From positions 124,001 through 188,000 of the forward strand of contig CAYOAP010000001.1 of NCBI GenBank assembly GCA_964401995.1: a stretch of 64,000 nucleotides of DNA. Direction: 5' to 3'. Within the stretch, counting starts at the first letter, position 1, and each line of letters begins with the position of its first letter. The DNA comes from DATCBF01 sp964401995. Its GTDB lineage: Bacteria; Actinomycetota; Thermoleophilia; Solirubrobacterales; 70-9. The position numbers were made by a program, and so were the translations under genes. The notes beneath the pieces are model-generated. The model ran no database searches and was not told where the DNA came from. It saw nothing but the letters and a program-made list of their open reading frames with translations. Of the stretch, positions 16,390 to 24,171 are shown piece after piece.

Positions 16390-17273
16390 CCGGACTGGGA
16401 TGCGCCGAGCTTGGCGCGCTGGGGATGCTTGCTGACGATCTTTTCGATCTTCAGCACTTCGATCCGGTAGGTGCGGCCCTGGCCACCGTAGACAAAGGTC
16501 TCGGGCAGCCCGGGTTCCATCGCCAGCAGCTGGCAGGTTTCCGATCCAATTACGCAGAGCGCGTCGCCGAATACCGACTGCACGTCGGAGGAGACGAGCA
16601 TCATCGCCTTCTTGGCGTCGGCGCTGACTCCCATGAAGACGATCGCCGGCGTCTGGCGGCCGGGGAGCATCGTCAGCTCGGGGAGGTTGCGGCGGACCAC
16701 GGCGGTGCTTTCGCCTTCGGGCGAGGCGGCGACGGTGACGATGCGGGCGTCGATCTCATAGGAGGCGAACTTGGTCTCCGTCCGCACCACGGTCGAAGTG
16801 TTTTCGCCGCTCGGGTTGGCGCTCCCGCCTCCGCTGACTTCGGTGCTCGTGACTTCGACGCCGGTCACTTCCGCGCCGCCGGCTTCGCCGCTCGATTCGA
16901 CAATTTCGCTGGACGGGCTGGTTTCGGCCGGCGAGGCAGGCGGGGCGGTGAAGTGCTGCTTGAAGGGGTCGGTGGCCTGCAGGTCGCTGAGCCGCCGCTT
17001 GTAGTCGCGCAGGCCCGGGGTTGCCTGGGCGACGATGATGCCGTGGCCATCGGCTGAAGGGCTGAGGGCGGCGAGGCCTTCGGCGGAGAGGCCGGCGGCC
17101 GGCGATTCGTCAGCTGACTTTGAGAGCACGATCGGCACCGCCACGATCGCCACTCCAAGCACAGCCACAAGCGGCAGCAGCCGGCGCTCTTTGAGGTCGT
17201 AGAAAAGGTCGGAGAGGAAGCCGGGGGCCTTCACCTTTGGCAACCTGACCTCGGGGCCGCCCAGCCTGCTCAT
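16386..17273 (-). CDS. Membrane-anchored PilP-like pilus assembly protein (tentative)
   Basis: The 295-residue protein has one transmembrane helix at about 33-50 ('LLPLVAVLGVAIVAVPIVLS'), a motif 'TDPFKQHFTAP' near residue 102 that resembles the 'DPF' segment of PilP/GspC proteins, a Ser/Thr/Glu-rich linker, and a C-terminal beta-rich domain (about 165-285). Its ATG overlaps the pilO stop (ATGA), so it is the last gene of the reverse-strand pilMNO operon, where PilP is expected. Sequence similarity to PilP is weak and it lacks a lipobox, so the name is positional inference. Confidence 0.7.
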   Translation of the reverse strand: MSRLGGPEVRLPKVKAPGFLSDLFYDLKERRLLPLVAVLGVAIVAVPIVLSKSADESPAAGLSAEGLAALSPSADGHGIIVAQATPGLRDYKRRLSDLQATDPFKQHFTAPPASPAETSPSSEIVESSGEAGGAEVTGVEVTSTEVSGGGSANPSGENTSTVVRTETKFASYEIDARIVTVAASPEGESTAVVRRNLPELTMLPGRQTPAIVFMGVSADAKKAMMLVSSDVQSVFGDALCVIGSETCQLLAMEPGLPETFVYGGQGRTYRIEVLKIEKIVSKHPQRAKLGASQSG

Positions 17274-18034
17274 CGTGCTTCTTCGCTCGGGGCCGGGGCT
17301 TCGGTCGCCGGGGCTTCGGGGGCGGGGGTTTCAGCGGTCGCGCCGGCCGTCACTCCCTGGCCGGGTGGGACCAGGTACGTGGTCACGGCAAAGGTCGCTT
17401 CGAGGTTCGGGAAGCCACTGTTGGCGGCGTTGAGGGCAAAGCCGTCGAGCGTGATCAGGCGGCCGTCGACCTCGACCTTGGCGTTGCTGGTGTGCACCAG
17501 CGCGTCGATTCCCTTGATGAAGTCGGCGACGTGGGAGAAGCTGCCGGTGAAGATGAGGTCATAGGGCATGACGCCGAGTCCCGCGGGGCCAATCGTGGCG
17601 CCAAGCGGCAGCAGCGAGGCCGCGACCTCGGTCGGAGGGGCGGGCGCGCCCGGCGCGGAAGGTGTTGCGGCCGTCGTTTCGACCGGTGCCACTTCTCCGC
17701 CCCCGGCGCTGGAGAGCTGAATGCTCTCGAACCTCACGTCGGCGTCGCGCGCGATCTGGTTCACCTCGACCAGCAGCGACGAGGTGTCGTCGGCGGCTGG
17801 AACTGCCTTGCCCAGCACGACAAGCTGTTTGTAGTCGCTGGGGAATTTGCGCTGGGCGTCGACGGCTTCGGCGATTTCCGCCTGGCTCTGCGCCAAAGCC
17901 GCCTGCTGCTGTTCTATTTCGGCGCTGAGGTCGCTTGCCTGTTCCCGCTTGGGGCTCAGGGCCAGCACCCAGAACGCGGCGCCGACGAGGACGACGAGGA
18001 GGATGGCCGGAATCAAGCGGGTGGAGGGGCTCAC
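17270..18034 (-). CDS. pilO: Type IV pilus inner-membrane alignment protein PilO
   Basis: PilO forms heterodimers with PilN and links the motor to the outer parts of the pilus. The 254-residue protein has a short cytoplasmic tail, one membrane helix at about 8-27, a coiled coil at about 30-65 ('SAEIEQQQAALAQSQAEIAE') and a periplasmic-type alpha/beta domain interrupted by an Ala/Pro-rich insertion. The GTG start at 18034 is separated by one base from the pilN stop. The C-terminal Pro/Ala/Glu tail is unusual for Gram-negative PilO but plausible for a monoderm wall. Confidence 0.88.
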   Translation of the reverse strand: MSPSTRLIPAILLVVLVGAAFWVLALSPKREQASDLSAEIEQQQAALAQSQAEIAEAVDAQRKFPSDYKQLVVLGKAVPAADDTSSLLVEVNQIARDADVRFESIQLSSAGGGEVAPVETTAATPSAPGAPAPPTEVAASLLPLGATIGPAGLGVMPYDLIFTGSFSHVADFIKGIDALVHTSNAKVEVDGRLITLDGFALNAANSGFPNLEATFAVTTYLVPPGQGVTAGATAETPAPEAPATEAPAPSEEAR

Positions 18035-18035
18035 G

Positions 18036-18785
18036 TCAGCCTTCTTCCGGCGTGGTTGGGGTGGTCGCGGTAGCCGCCGGCGCGGCCGCTTCGGTTTCCG
18101 CCGAGGGTGGCGTCGGAGCCGCGTCGAAGGCGGCGACGAGCTTGAATTCGGCGATGAACTGACGGGTCTGGCAGCCAGTAGACGCCGAGGTCGCGGTGGG
18201 TTCGGTGTTGCTTGCTTCTTCTCCGCTCGCTTCGGGGGGCAGTTTGGAATATTCGACTCCCACCCTGGTCACGCCATCGATGCCCTTGAGGTCTGAGACG
18301 AAGCCGGCGACGGCGTCCTGGCCGTTGGCGCAGCCGACTATTTCCAGCGCCGGCCCCGGAACCCCGGCGCGCAGGGCGAGCCCGGCGCTGCCGGCCACCG
18401 AGACCCCGGTGCTGGCGGTTCCGGTCAGGTTGGTCAGCCAGATGTCGTCGGGCAGGATCAGGGCGAGTTCGCGCATCACCCGCTCCCAGTCGAAGCGGCT
18501 GTTGGCGAGGGTGGTGACCGTGCTCACGCGCTGGTCGCTGACCGTGTGAAACTGGGTGTAGGCGCTGAGTCGTGAGGCCTGCGCTTCCGCCGCTGAGTTT
18601 TCGGCTTTCAGGGTCGTGACTTCGGCCTTGCGTTCGGAGATCTGGTTGTTGGTCACGACCAGCAGGGTGACGCCGGCCAGCAGGGCGACGAGGGCGGCGA
18701 CCACGATGTAGGCGAGTGGGCCGCCGCGCATCGGCGCCCGCGCATCGGCGCGCTCTTTGGCTGGGATCAGGTTTACGGGGCGCAT
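18036..18785 (-). CDS. pilN: Type IV pilus assembly protein PilN
   Basis: PilN binds PilM through its N-terminus; the conserved motif is present as 'MRPVNLIPAKER' at residues 1-12. A membrane helix spans about 25-46, a coiled coil about 48-75, and a ferredoxin-like domain follows, containing 'ILPDDIWLTNLTGTASTGVS'. Two cysteines (about 150 and 205) might form a disulfide outside the cell. An Ala/Thr/Pro-rich tail ends the 249-residue protein. It is followed by pilO after one base and preceded by pilM, the canonical order. Confidence 0.92.
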   Translation of the reverse strand: MRPVNLIPAKERADARAPMRGGPLAYIVVAALVALLAGVTLLVVTNNQISERKAEVTTLKAENSAAEAQASRLSAYTQFHTVSDQRVSTVTTLANSRFDWERVMRELALILPDDIWLTNLTGTASTGVSVAGSAGLALRAGVPGPALEIVGCANGQDAVAGFVSDLKGIDGVTRVGVEYSKLPPEASGEEASNTEPTATSASTGCQTRQFIAEFKLVAAFDAAPTPPSAETEAAAPAATATTPTTPEEG

Positions 18786-18791
18786 GGCTGT

Positions 18792-19871
18792 CTACTCGTC
18801 GAGGGCGAGGCCAAAAGGAAGGGTGAGGCGCGCGGCGGACGCATCGTCGAGTTCGGCCAGGGCCTGGGGGCGGCCGATCGAGAACGGCAGGCCGAGGGCG
18901 GCTTCCATCTGGCTCACCAGGCCGGGAACGGCGCTGCCAGGGCCACAGAGCACGACCTGCTGGACTGGGACCATGCCCTCCTGGGCGCCGTAGAAGTCGA
19001 GCGAGAGGCGAAGCTCGTCGCGGAGCGAGGAGGCGCCGCTCTCCAGGGCGGCCCGGGCCTCGGCGACGATGGCGGGGTCTCCCTCTATGCCCTCCACGGG
19101 CTGCGCCAAGCCGACATGGTTGACCCACATTCGCGCGTGCTCGGAGGTGAGGCCGGCCGAGGCGGTGAGGCTGGCGATCACATCCTCGAGGCCGAAGGGC
19201 GCGACGCGGGTGAAAAGGCAGGAGCGGTCTCTGGCGACGGCAAGGTTGGTGATGTCGCCGACATTGCAGTAGAGCGTCGCCAGCGGTCCCTGCTGCTCCT
19301 CTTCAGCCTGTGTCGGCTTCCCCTGGCCGGCCAGCGCCCGGATCATGCCGAAGGCAGAGAGGTCGACCCCGATCGGATCCAGGCCGGCGGCGTGGAGCGG
19401 GGCGAGGGAGGCGGTGATCATGTCGTGCCGAGCCGCGACGACGACCACGTCGATCTGGGCGGGAGCGTCGTCGCTGGGCGGTGTGCCGCCGATAACGCGG
19501 TGGTCGATGACCGCCTGGTCGATCGGCATCGGGATCTGCTCCTGGGCCTGGAACTTGATCGCGGCGTCAAGCTCTTTCGGGTCGTCGATCGCCGGCAGCC
19601 TCATCGTCCTGACGACGACCCGCTGGTTCGCGATCCCCAGCCGCACCCGCTTGCTCAGCTTGTTGTCGGCGAAGAGCGACTTCAGCGCCTCGGTCAGGGC
19701 CGCCGGGTTTGTCACCTCGCCGTCCTGGAAGACCTCCGGAGGGAGGGGGGCGATCGCCGTCGACATCAACTCGGGGGCGCCGCCCGAGCGGACTTCGGCA
19801 GCGGCGACGCTGCCGGTCTCGATCTCAAGGCCGACGAGCGTGTCCTCCTTCTTCCGGGTGAGCTGAATCAT
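18792..19871 (-). CDS. pilM: Type IV pilus assembly ATPase-like protein PilM
   Basis: PilM is an actin-like cytoplasmic protein that nucleates the PilMNO complex. The 359 residues show the actin-ATPase layout: an N-terminal 'VGLEIETGSVAAAEV' strand-turn, a central nucleotide-binding segment ('ATLYCNVGDITNLAVARD') and a late 'VVLCGPGSAVPGLVSQME' adenosine motif. 'EQIPMPIDQAVIDHRVIG' matches the PilM conserved region. It ends six bases before pilN. Upstream are three minor pilin genes, so expression probably comes from the 23.6 kb promoter region or a local promoter in the 43-base gap. Confidence 0.93.
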   Translation of the reverse strand: MIQLTRKKEDTLVGLEIETGSVAAAEVRSGGAPELMSTAIAPLPPEVFQDGEVTNPAALTEALKSLFADNKLSKRVRLGIANQRVVVRTMRLPAIDDPKELDAAIKFQAQEQIPMPIDQAVIDHRVIGGTPPSDDAPAQIDVVVVAARHDMITASLAPLHAAGLDPIGVDLSAFGMIRALAGQGKPTQAEEEQQGPLATLYCNVGDITNLAVARDRSCLFTRVAPFGLEDVIASLTASAGLTSEHARMWVNHVGLAQPVEGIEGDPAIVAEARAALESGASSLRDELRLSLDFYGAQEGMVPVQQVVLCGPGSAVPGLVSQMEAALGLPFSIGRPQALAELDDASAARLTLPFGLALDE

Positions 19872-19914
19872 CTAACCCAATGAGATTCAGGAGCGCGCGG
19901 CCGTCTCCTGCTGC

Positions 19915-21501
19915 TCAGCCGAGCGTCTCCCTGCCGATCACCCAGTTCGAAGTGACCGGTTCGATGAAGCTGGGCGGCGCGAGATAGCGCAGGCGGTCGT
20001 CGTAGACGTAGTTCTTGAGGAAGCCGTGCGAGCCCTTGCCAACCGTGCCGCGGAAGTTCTGGATGATCGCCCCTTCGATGTTGAGGGTTCCCATGCTGTC
20101 GCCGCAGTCGTAGTGGTCGACGATGAAGGAATGGTTGATCGCGAGGATCGCCGCATCTATTTCCGGGTTGGTCAGCGTGCCGGCGCCGTTCTCGCCTTCG
20201 CTGCAGTCGTCGGCGCTTTCCTCGGCTGTGGTCGTCGTGCAGGTTGGCGTCCCCGATGCTGCGGGGCAGAACGGGTGGTAGATGCGGACGAAGTTGTTGG
20301 CGATCAGCCCCAGCATGCCTTCGCCTGACCTGATCAGGTTGCCGTTGATGATGATGTCGTTCTCGGCGGCAATCGTCAGCTTCCCGGAGTAGTTGCCGCT
20401 GACGTAGACGTTGCCGCAGCCCGAGGTCGTCGGGTAGGTGGCGTTGAAGGGGGAGTAGGCGCCCGAGCATGAGCTGTTGGCCACGTAGACGACGCCGTTG
20501 GACGGGATCGGCCCTGAGTATTTCCCGGTGCAGGTGCTGCCGGTGCCGACGGTCATCGAGGTGCCGCTGAGGCAGATCCGCACCTGGCCCGTGTATTTGA
20601 AGGTCGACTGGGCGATTGTCGCGAGCTGGGCGTTGGTGGCCGGCGGTTTCAGGATCGGCGCGTTGGTGACGAAGGTGCCGACGAAGGTGGGATTGCCGCC
20701 TGATCCGTGCCAGCCAGGCGCCGAGGCGCCGACTTCGATCATGTCCTGGCTGTTGCGGCCGAAGGAAGGGCTGCCGCTGATCAGGAACGAGTCGTTGGTG
20801 TGCACCGGGCCTTCAAGCGTGTCGCCGGTGATGAAGGCGATTTCGGTGCAGTAGCTGTTGGTCCCGGGGATCTTTTTGTTGGCTCGGCCCTGTTCCCAGG
20901 TGAGCGTGCACTGTTCGTAGGCGCCGGTCAGCGCCGCCGATGGATTGGCAAATCCATAGGTCACGGGATCCATCGTCTCAAGCTGGGTGAAGTAGACGTA
21001 ATCGAGAAAGCTGGGGGGTTTGAACGTCGCGACGATCGAGGTCTTTGTTTTCCCCGAGAAGCCGGTTGAGCGAATTCGGAACGATCCTGGCAGCGACCCA
21101 CTCGACTCCAGCATGCTGGTAGTCGGATTCGCCGTGCTGCACGTCGTGTAGGTGCTCTGGCTGGTTGAGGGCAGCAGTTCAATCGCGTATTCCGCCCCGG
21201 TGCTCCCAGGCACTTTCCGCCGCTTTGCGGTCGAGCCCTGCTGGTTGACGGCGTTTGGTTCAGGCACGCCGGTGCATTTGGCCCAGTAGCTGTTGCTGGC
21301 GTTGAGATGGAAGGCGTAGTCGTCGACGCCCGCCTTGGCCGCCTCAAAGGCGAGCTTGTGGTCATAGTCGTTGCGAGTCAGCTGCGTGTCCCCGTTGACC
21401 GCGGCGACGGCGACCACCGCGAGCAGCATGATCAGGGCCATCGCGAGCATGGTCGCGATCATCGTGAAGCCTGCCTCCGGATGTCGCTGCGTCACTGGCA
21501 T
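19915..21501 (-). CDS. Large PilX-like minor pilin
   Basis: A prepilin-type N-terminus ('PEAGFTMIATMLAMALIMLL', cleavage at G/F) is followed by a PilX-like segment ('LAFEAAKAGVDDYAFHLN') and a very long C-terminal region rich in Ser, Gly, Thr and Asn with several cysteine pairs. With 528 residues it is two to three times a usual PilX. The long part looks like a beta-helix or adhesive tip domain. Position +5 is not Glu (FTMIA), a trait of the minor pilin that caps the tip in GspK-like proteins. The ATG at 21501 overlaps the upstream gene by ten bases. The 43-base gap to pilM may hold its own signals. Confidence 0.82.
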   Translation of the reverse strand: MPVTQRHPEAGFTMIATMLAMALIMLLAVVAVAAVNGDTQLTRNDYDHKLAFEAAKAGVDDYAFHLNASNSYWAKCTGVPEPNAVNQQGSTAKRRKVPGSTGAEYAIELLPSTSQSTYTTCSTANPTTSMLESSGSLPGSFRIRSTGFSGKTKTSIVATFKPPSFLDYVYFTQLETMDPVTYGFANPSAALTGAYEQCTLTWEQGRANKKIPGTNSYCTEIAFITGDTLEGPVHTNDSFLISGSPSFGRNSQDMIEVGASAPGWHGSGGNPTFVGTFVTNAPILKPPATNAQLATIAQSTFKYTGQVRICLSGTSMTVGTGSTCTGKYSGPIPSNGVVYVANSSCSGAYSPFNATYPTTSGCGNVYVSGNYSGKLTIAAENDIIINGNLIRSGEGMLGLIANNFVRIYHPFCPAASGTPTCTTTTAEESADDCSEGENGAGTLTNPEIDAAILAINHSFIVDHYDCGDSMGTLNIEGAIIQNFRGTVGKGSHGFLKNYVYDDRLRYLAPPSFIEPVTSNWVIGRETLG

Positions 21502-22190
21502 GGCGAGTTGCTGGAGCTGGCGGCGTAGGAGGGCGCGGTCAGTCGCAGCAGGGCGGAGTTCTGGATTTCGGTCGGGGCCTTGGCGTCGACGATCGGCGTG
21601 TTGACCGGAGCGGCTTTGAAGGCAACGGAGACCTTGATCGTTTTCGTCGAGTTCGCGCTGAGAGAGGGGGAGCTGGCGAACGGGGTTGCCGACACCTGTC
21701 CTTCCGAGTAGCCGTAATAGCGGAAGAGGGGGACGCCGGCCGAGATCTGGCTGATGTTGGTCATCAGCTGAGTTGTTGCAAATGCGCTGGTCGCGAAGGT
21801 CCATTTCGGCGCCGCGCCCCCGGTTGCCGCGTAGTCCGACTGGGTGAGGGTGGTGCCGACCAAGCTGATCCTGCTTTCGATCGGCGTCGGGGCCACGGCG
21901 GCGCCGGTCTGGTGCCAGAAGGCAAGTGTCGTCGCCGTGCTCGTGCCCTGGACCGGCGCGAGCAGGGGCGCGACGCAGGCTGAGTGAAGCTCATCCATGA
22001 TTTTGGACATCGCCAGGCGGGCATTCTGGTTCGCGTGCACGTGGCTGGTGATGCGGTCGCTCTCGCGCAGGGTGACGATCACCGCCATCGTCACTCCAAA
22101 CATCACGACCACGCCGGCCGCGGTCGCGACGAGGAGCTCGACCAGGGTCATGCCGCGCTCGTCGTCGCGGAGAGCATGAAGGCGGCTCAT
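21492..22190 (-). CDS. PilW/GspJ-like minor pilin
   Basis: The prepilin leader and helix read 'DERGMTLVELLVATAAGVVV', with cleavage expected between G and M and Glu at +5. A PilW-like helix ('NQNARLAMSKIMDELHSAC') follows. The 232-residue protein ends with a Ser/Asn-rich tail. The ATG at 22190 overlaps the stop of the previous gene (ATGA); a GTG two codons upstream is possible. Minor pilins of this class prime pilus assembly. Confidence 0.88.
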   Translation of the reverse strand: MSRLHALRDDERGMTLVELLVATAAGVVVMFGVTMAVIVTLRESDRITSHVHANQNARLAMSKIMDELHSACVAPLLAPVQGTSTATTLAFWHQTGAAVAPTPIESRISLVGTTLTQSDYAATGGAAPKWTFATSAFATTQLMTNISQISAGVPLFRYYGYSEGQVSATPFASSPSLSANSTKTIKVSVAFKAAPVNTPIVDAKAPTEIQNSALLRLTAPSYAASSSNSPCQ

Positions 22191-23584
22191 GGGCACTGGC
22201 CGCTTTCAGAGGCAATTGTCCCCGACCCCGAGGCTGAGCCGAGGTAGAAATTGATCGTCGTCCCACTGGTCAGGTTTTTGACTTCGACGTTTTCGATGCG
22301 CTGACGCCGCCCGCCCGTGGTCGCCCCGCCGGTGATGGTGTCGGCGCACACGTCGTACCTGCTCCACGGCAGGCCGGGGTCGGGGAGGTTGCCGGAGGAG
22401 TTGGTCGTGGCGCGCCTGGTCACCGGGGTCCCGGTTTCGGGGCAATAGTCGTCGCGGATCCAAACGTCGGCGCCGTTGTAGGCCGATTCGGGGTTGGAGC
22501 TGTTTCTGCCAGTCCAGACCTTGAGGTTGAGCGCGGGGAGCTGGAGCGTCGCCGTAGCCGCCGTGCCGTTGACGGGCACGGAGACGTTCGCCAGCGCCGG
22601 GGCCGCTGCTGCCGGGGGCGGTTCGACGCCCGTGGGGTTGGGGTTATCCCCTTCGCAAGAGCCCGCGTAGACCGCGTAGGTTGACGTGAAGGGGAAAAGC
22701 GACGTCGCGGTGATCCCGGTCTGCCTGGTGCCACCAGGCGTCCCGAAGACCTTGGCCGAACTCATGTTGGAATTGAAGACGTAGATCGAGTCGGCTGTGC
22801 CGGCGTTGAAGGTGCCGCTGCTGCCGACCCGGTATTTGAACGCGACCGGCGCCGAGCCGGCCTTGTCGAACTGGAGCACGTAGTTGGTCGTGCTGCCAGC
22901 AGCCGCGCTGACGGTTTCAGCCTGGGGGGCGTTGCCGTCTTTTTCGACGTAGCCCGCGCCTGGAGACGGGGTCACGGTGTAGTCGCCGGCGGGCTGGTCA
23001 TAGAAGATCGCGCAGCCGCTTGAGTCGGTGTTTGACGCGAGGGTGGCGGGCCCGGTGAGGGTGAGGGGGACCGCCGGAAGGGGAAGCCCCGCGGCGTTGA
23101 TCGTCGTTATCGAGAGGTTGCCGTGGGTCGGGTCGAGCGATCCACTGACCGGAGAGACGATGCTCTCGATGTTGACCGGGGGGCGCGACCCCCGGCTCGG
23201 CCAGGTCACCGTCGTGCTGATCCGGACGTAGTCGACCGAGGCGCTGCCGGAGCTGCATGTGGGCGCTTCGCCGGTGCTGTCGTTGACGAACTTCGCGGTC
23301 GAGGTGACTTTGTAGATCGTGCCGTTGAGCGGGACTTCTCGTTCTTTTTCGACGAAGCCGTTGAGGCTCGGGATCCGCATCGCCCGCAGCCGGGCCTGAT
23401 CTTCCTGTGCGATCGCGTATGCCTGGGAGCGGTGGCGCTCCTCGGCTGACGCCCGCCCGGTCGCGTTGAGCAGGGCGATCACGCCACCGGTGATCATCAC
23501 CGCGATCATGGCGCTGACCACCACCTCGATCAGGGCAAACCCTGCCTGGCCAGGCGGCGTTGCTGGTCCTCGCGTATGCGTCAT
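22187..23584 (-). CDS. PilV-like minor pilin with carboxypeptidase-regulatory-like domain
   Basis: The first gene of the reverse-strand pilus operon encodes 465 residues. A prepilin leader ('PGQAGFALIEVVVSAMIAVM', cleavage at G/F, Glu at +5) precedes a short pilin-like domain. Near residues 155-230 lies a beta-sandwich of the carboxypeptidase-regulatory or SdrB type ('LPAVPLTLTGPATLASNTDS', then 'YDQPAGDYTVTPSPGAGYVE'). The extra domain would be displayed at the pilus tip and might bind carbohydrate or protein. It is divergent from the HxlR gene; the 157-base gap holds a palindrome and a promoter candidate for the other direction. Confidence 0.8.
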   Translation of the reverse strand: MTHTRGPATPPGQAGFALIEVVVSAMIAVMITGGVIALLNATGRASAEERHRSQAYAIAQEDQARLRAMRIPSLNGFVEKEREVPLNGTIYKVTSTAKFVNDSTGEAPTCSSGSASVDYVRISTTVTWPSRGSRPPVNIESIVSPVSGSLDPTHGNLSITTINAAGLPLPAVPLTLTGPATLASNTDSSGCAIFYDQPAGDYTVTPSPGAGYVEKDGNAPQAETVSAAAGSTTNYVLQFDKAGSAPVAFKYRVGSSGTFNAGTADSIYVFNSNMSSAKVFGTPGGTRQTGITATSLFPFTSTYAVYAGSCEGDNPNPTGVEPPPAAAAPALANVSVPVNGTAATATLQLPALNLKVWTGRNSSNPESAYNGADVWIRDDYCPETGTPVTRRATTNSSGNLPDPGLPWSRYDVCADTITGGATTGGRRQRIENVEVKNLTSGTTINFYLGSASGSGTIASESGQCP

Positions 23585-23665
23585 CGGTAGTTCATCGGAT
23601 CGTTGGCGCTTTGGCTTTAGCTCTGCGATGCGCGGAAATCCCGGCGCAATGGGAAGTTGGCCATT

Positions 23666-23696
23666 GCTTCAGTAAGTGAAGCCATGGCGCTACACT
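23666..23696 (+). promoter_or_regulatory. Palindrome GCTTCA-GTAAG-TGAAGC overlapping a promoter candidate for HxlR
   Basis: The 17-base palindrome (23666-23682) overlaps a possible -35 TTCAGT (23668-23673). A -10 TACACT follows at 23691-23696 after 17 bases. Transcription would start near 23703, 39 bases before the HxlR ATG. The palindrome closely matches the one before the YihY gene (3212-3226), suggesting an autoregulated repressor with a distant second target. Confidence 0.5.
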
Positions 23697-23741
23697 TGCT
23701 GAAGGAGCTTCGATCTCCGTGCCTAAACCCTTCTTTCGCTT

Positions 23742-24092
23742 ATGAGTGCACTCAGCAACTCTCAATGTCCCGTCTGCCGGACCGCCGAGGTGGTCTGCGG
23801 CAAGTGGACCCTCCTCGTCATCCGCGACCTCGCCAACGGCGCCAGCCGCTTCTGTGAGCTTGAGCGCTCGCTGGAGGGGATCAGCCCACGCACGCTCTCA
23901 TTGCGTCTGCGGGCCCTGGAGGAGGAAGGGATCGTCGCCAGGCACACCTTTCCCGAAGTGCCGCCCCGGGTCGAGTACGCGCTGACCGAGAAGGGCGAGG
24001 CGCTGATGCCGCTGATCGAAGACATGCGGCGCTATGGCAAACGCTGGCTGCCCGCCGGCGACGCCGAGTGCGCCGCCCCTGCCGCGGTCTAG
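23742..24092 (+). CDS. HxlR family winged-helix regulator
   Basis: The 116-residue protein has the HxlR pattern: 'CPVCRTAEVVCGKWTLLVIR', a recognition region with 'ISPRTLSLRLRALEEEGIVA' and the wing 'VEYALTEKGEALMPLI'. Cysteines at about 9, 12 and 19 could sense oxidants or electrophiles, as known for some HxlR members. No gene follows closely in a way that identifies its target; the palindrome upstream suggests autoregulation. Confidence 0.92.
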   Translation: MSALSNSQCPVCRTAEVVCGKWTLLVIRDLANGASRFCELERSLEGISPRTLSLRLRALEEEGIVARHTFPEVPPRVEYALTEKGEALMPLIEDMRRYGKRWLPAGDAECAAPAAV

Positions 24093-24171
24093 AACAGGCG
24101 GCCAATTCGACGGCTTCTGCAAGCGCCCGTGCACGCGCAGGAGCGCCGCCGGCCGGGCGGAAGCCTGAGCC

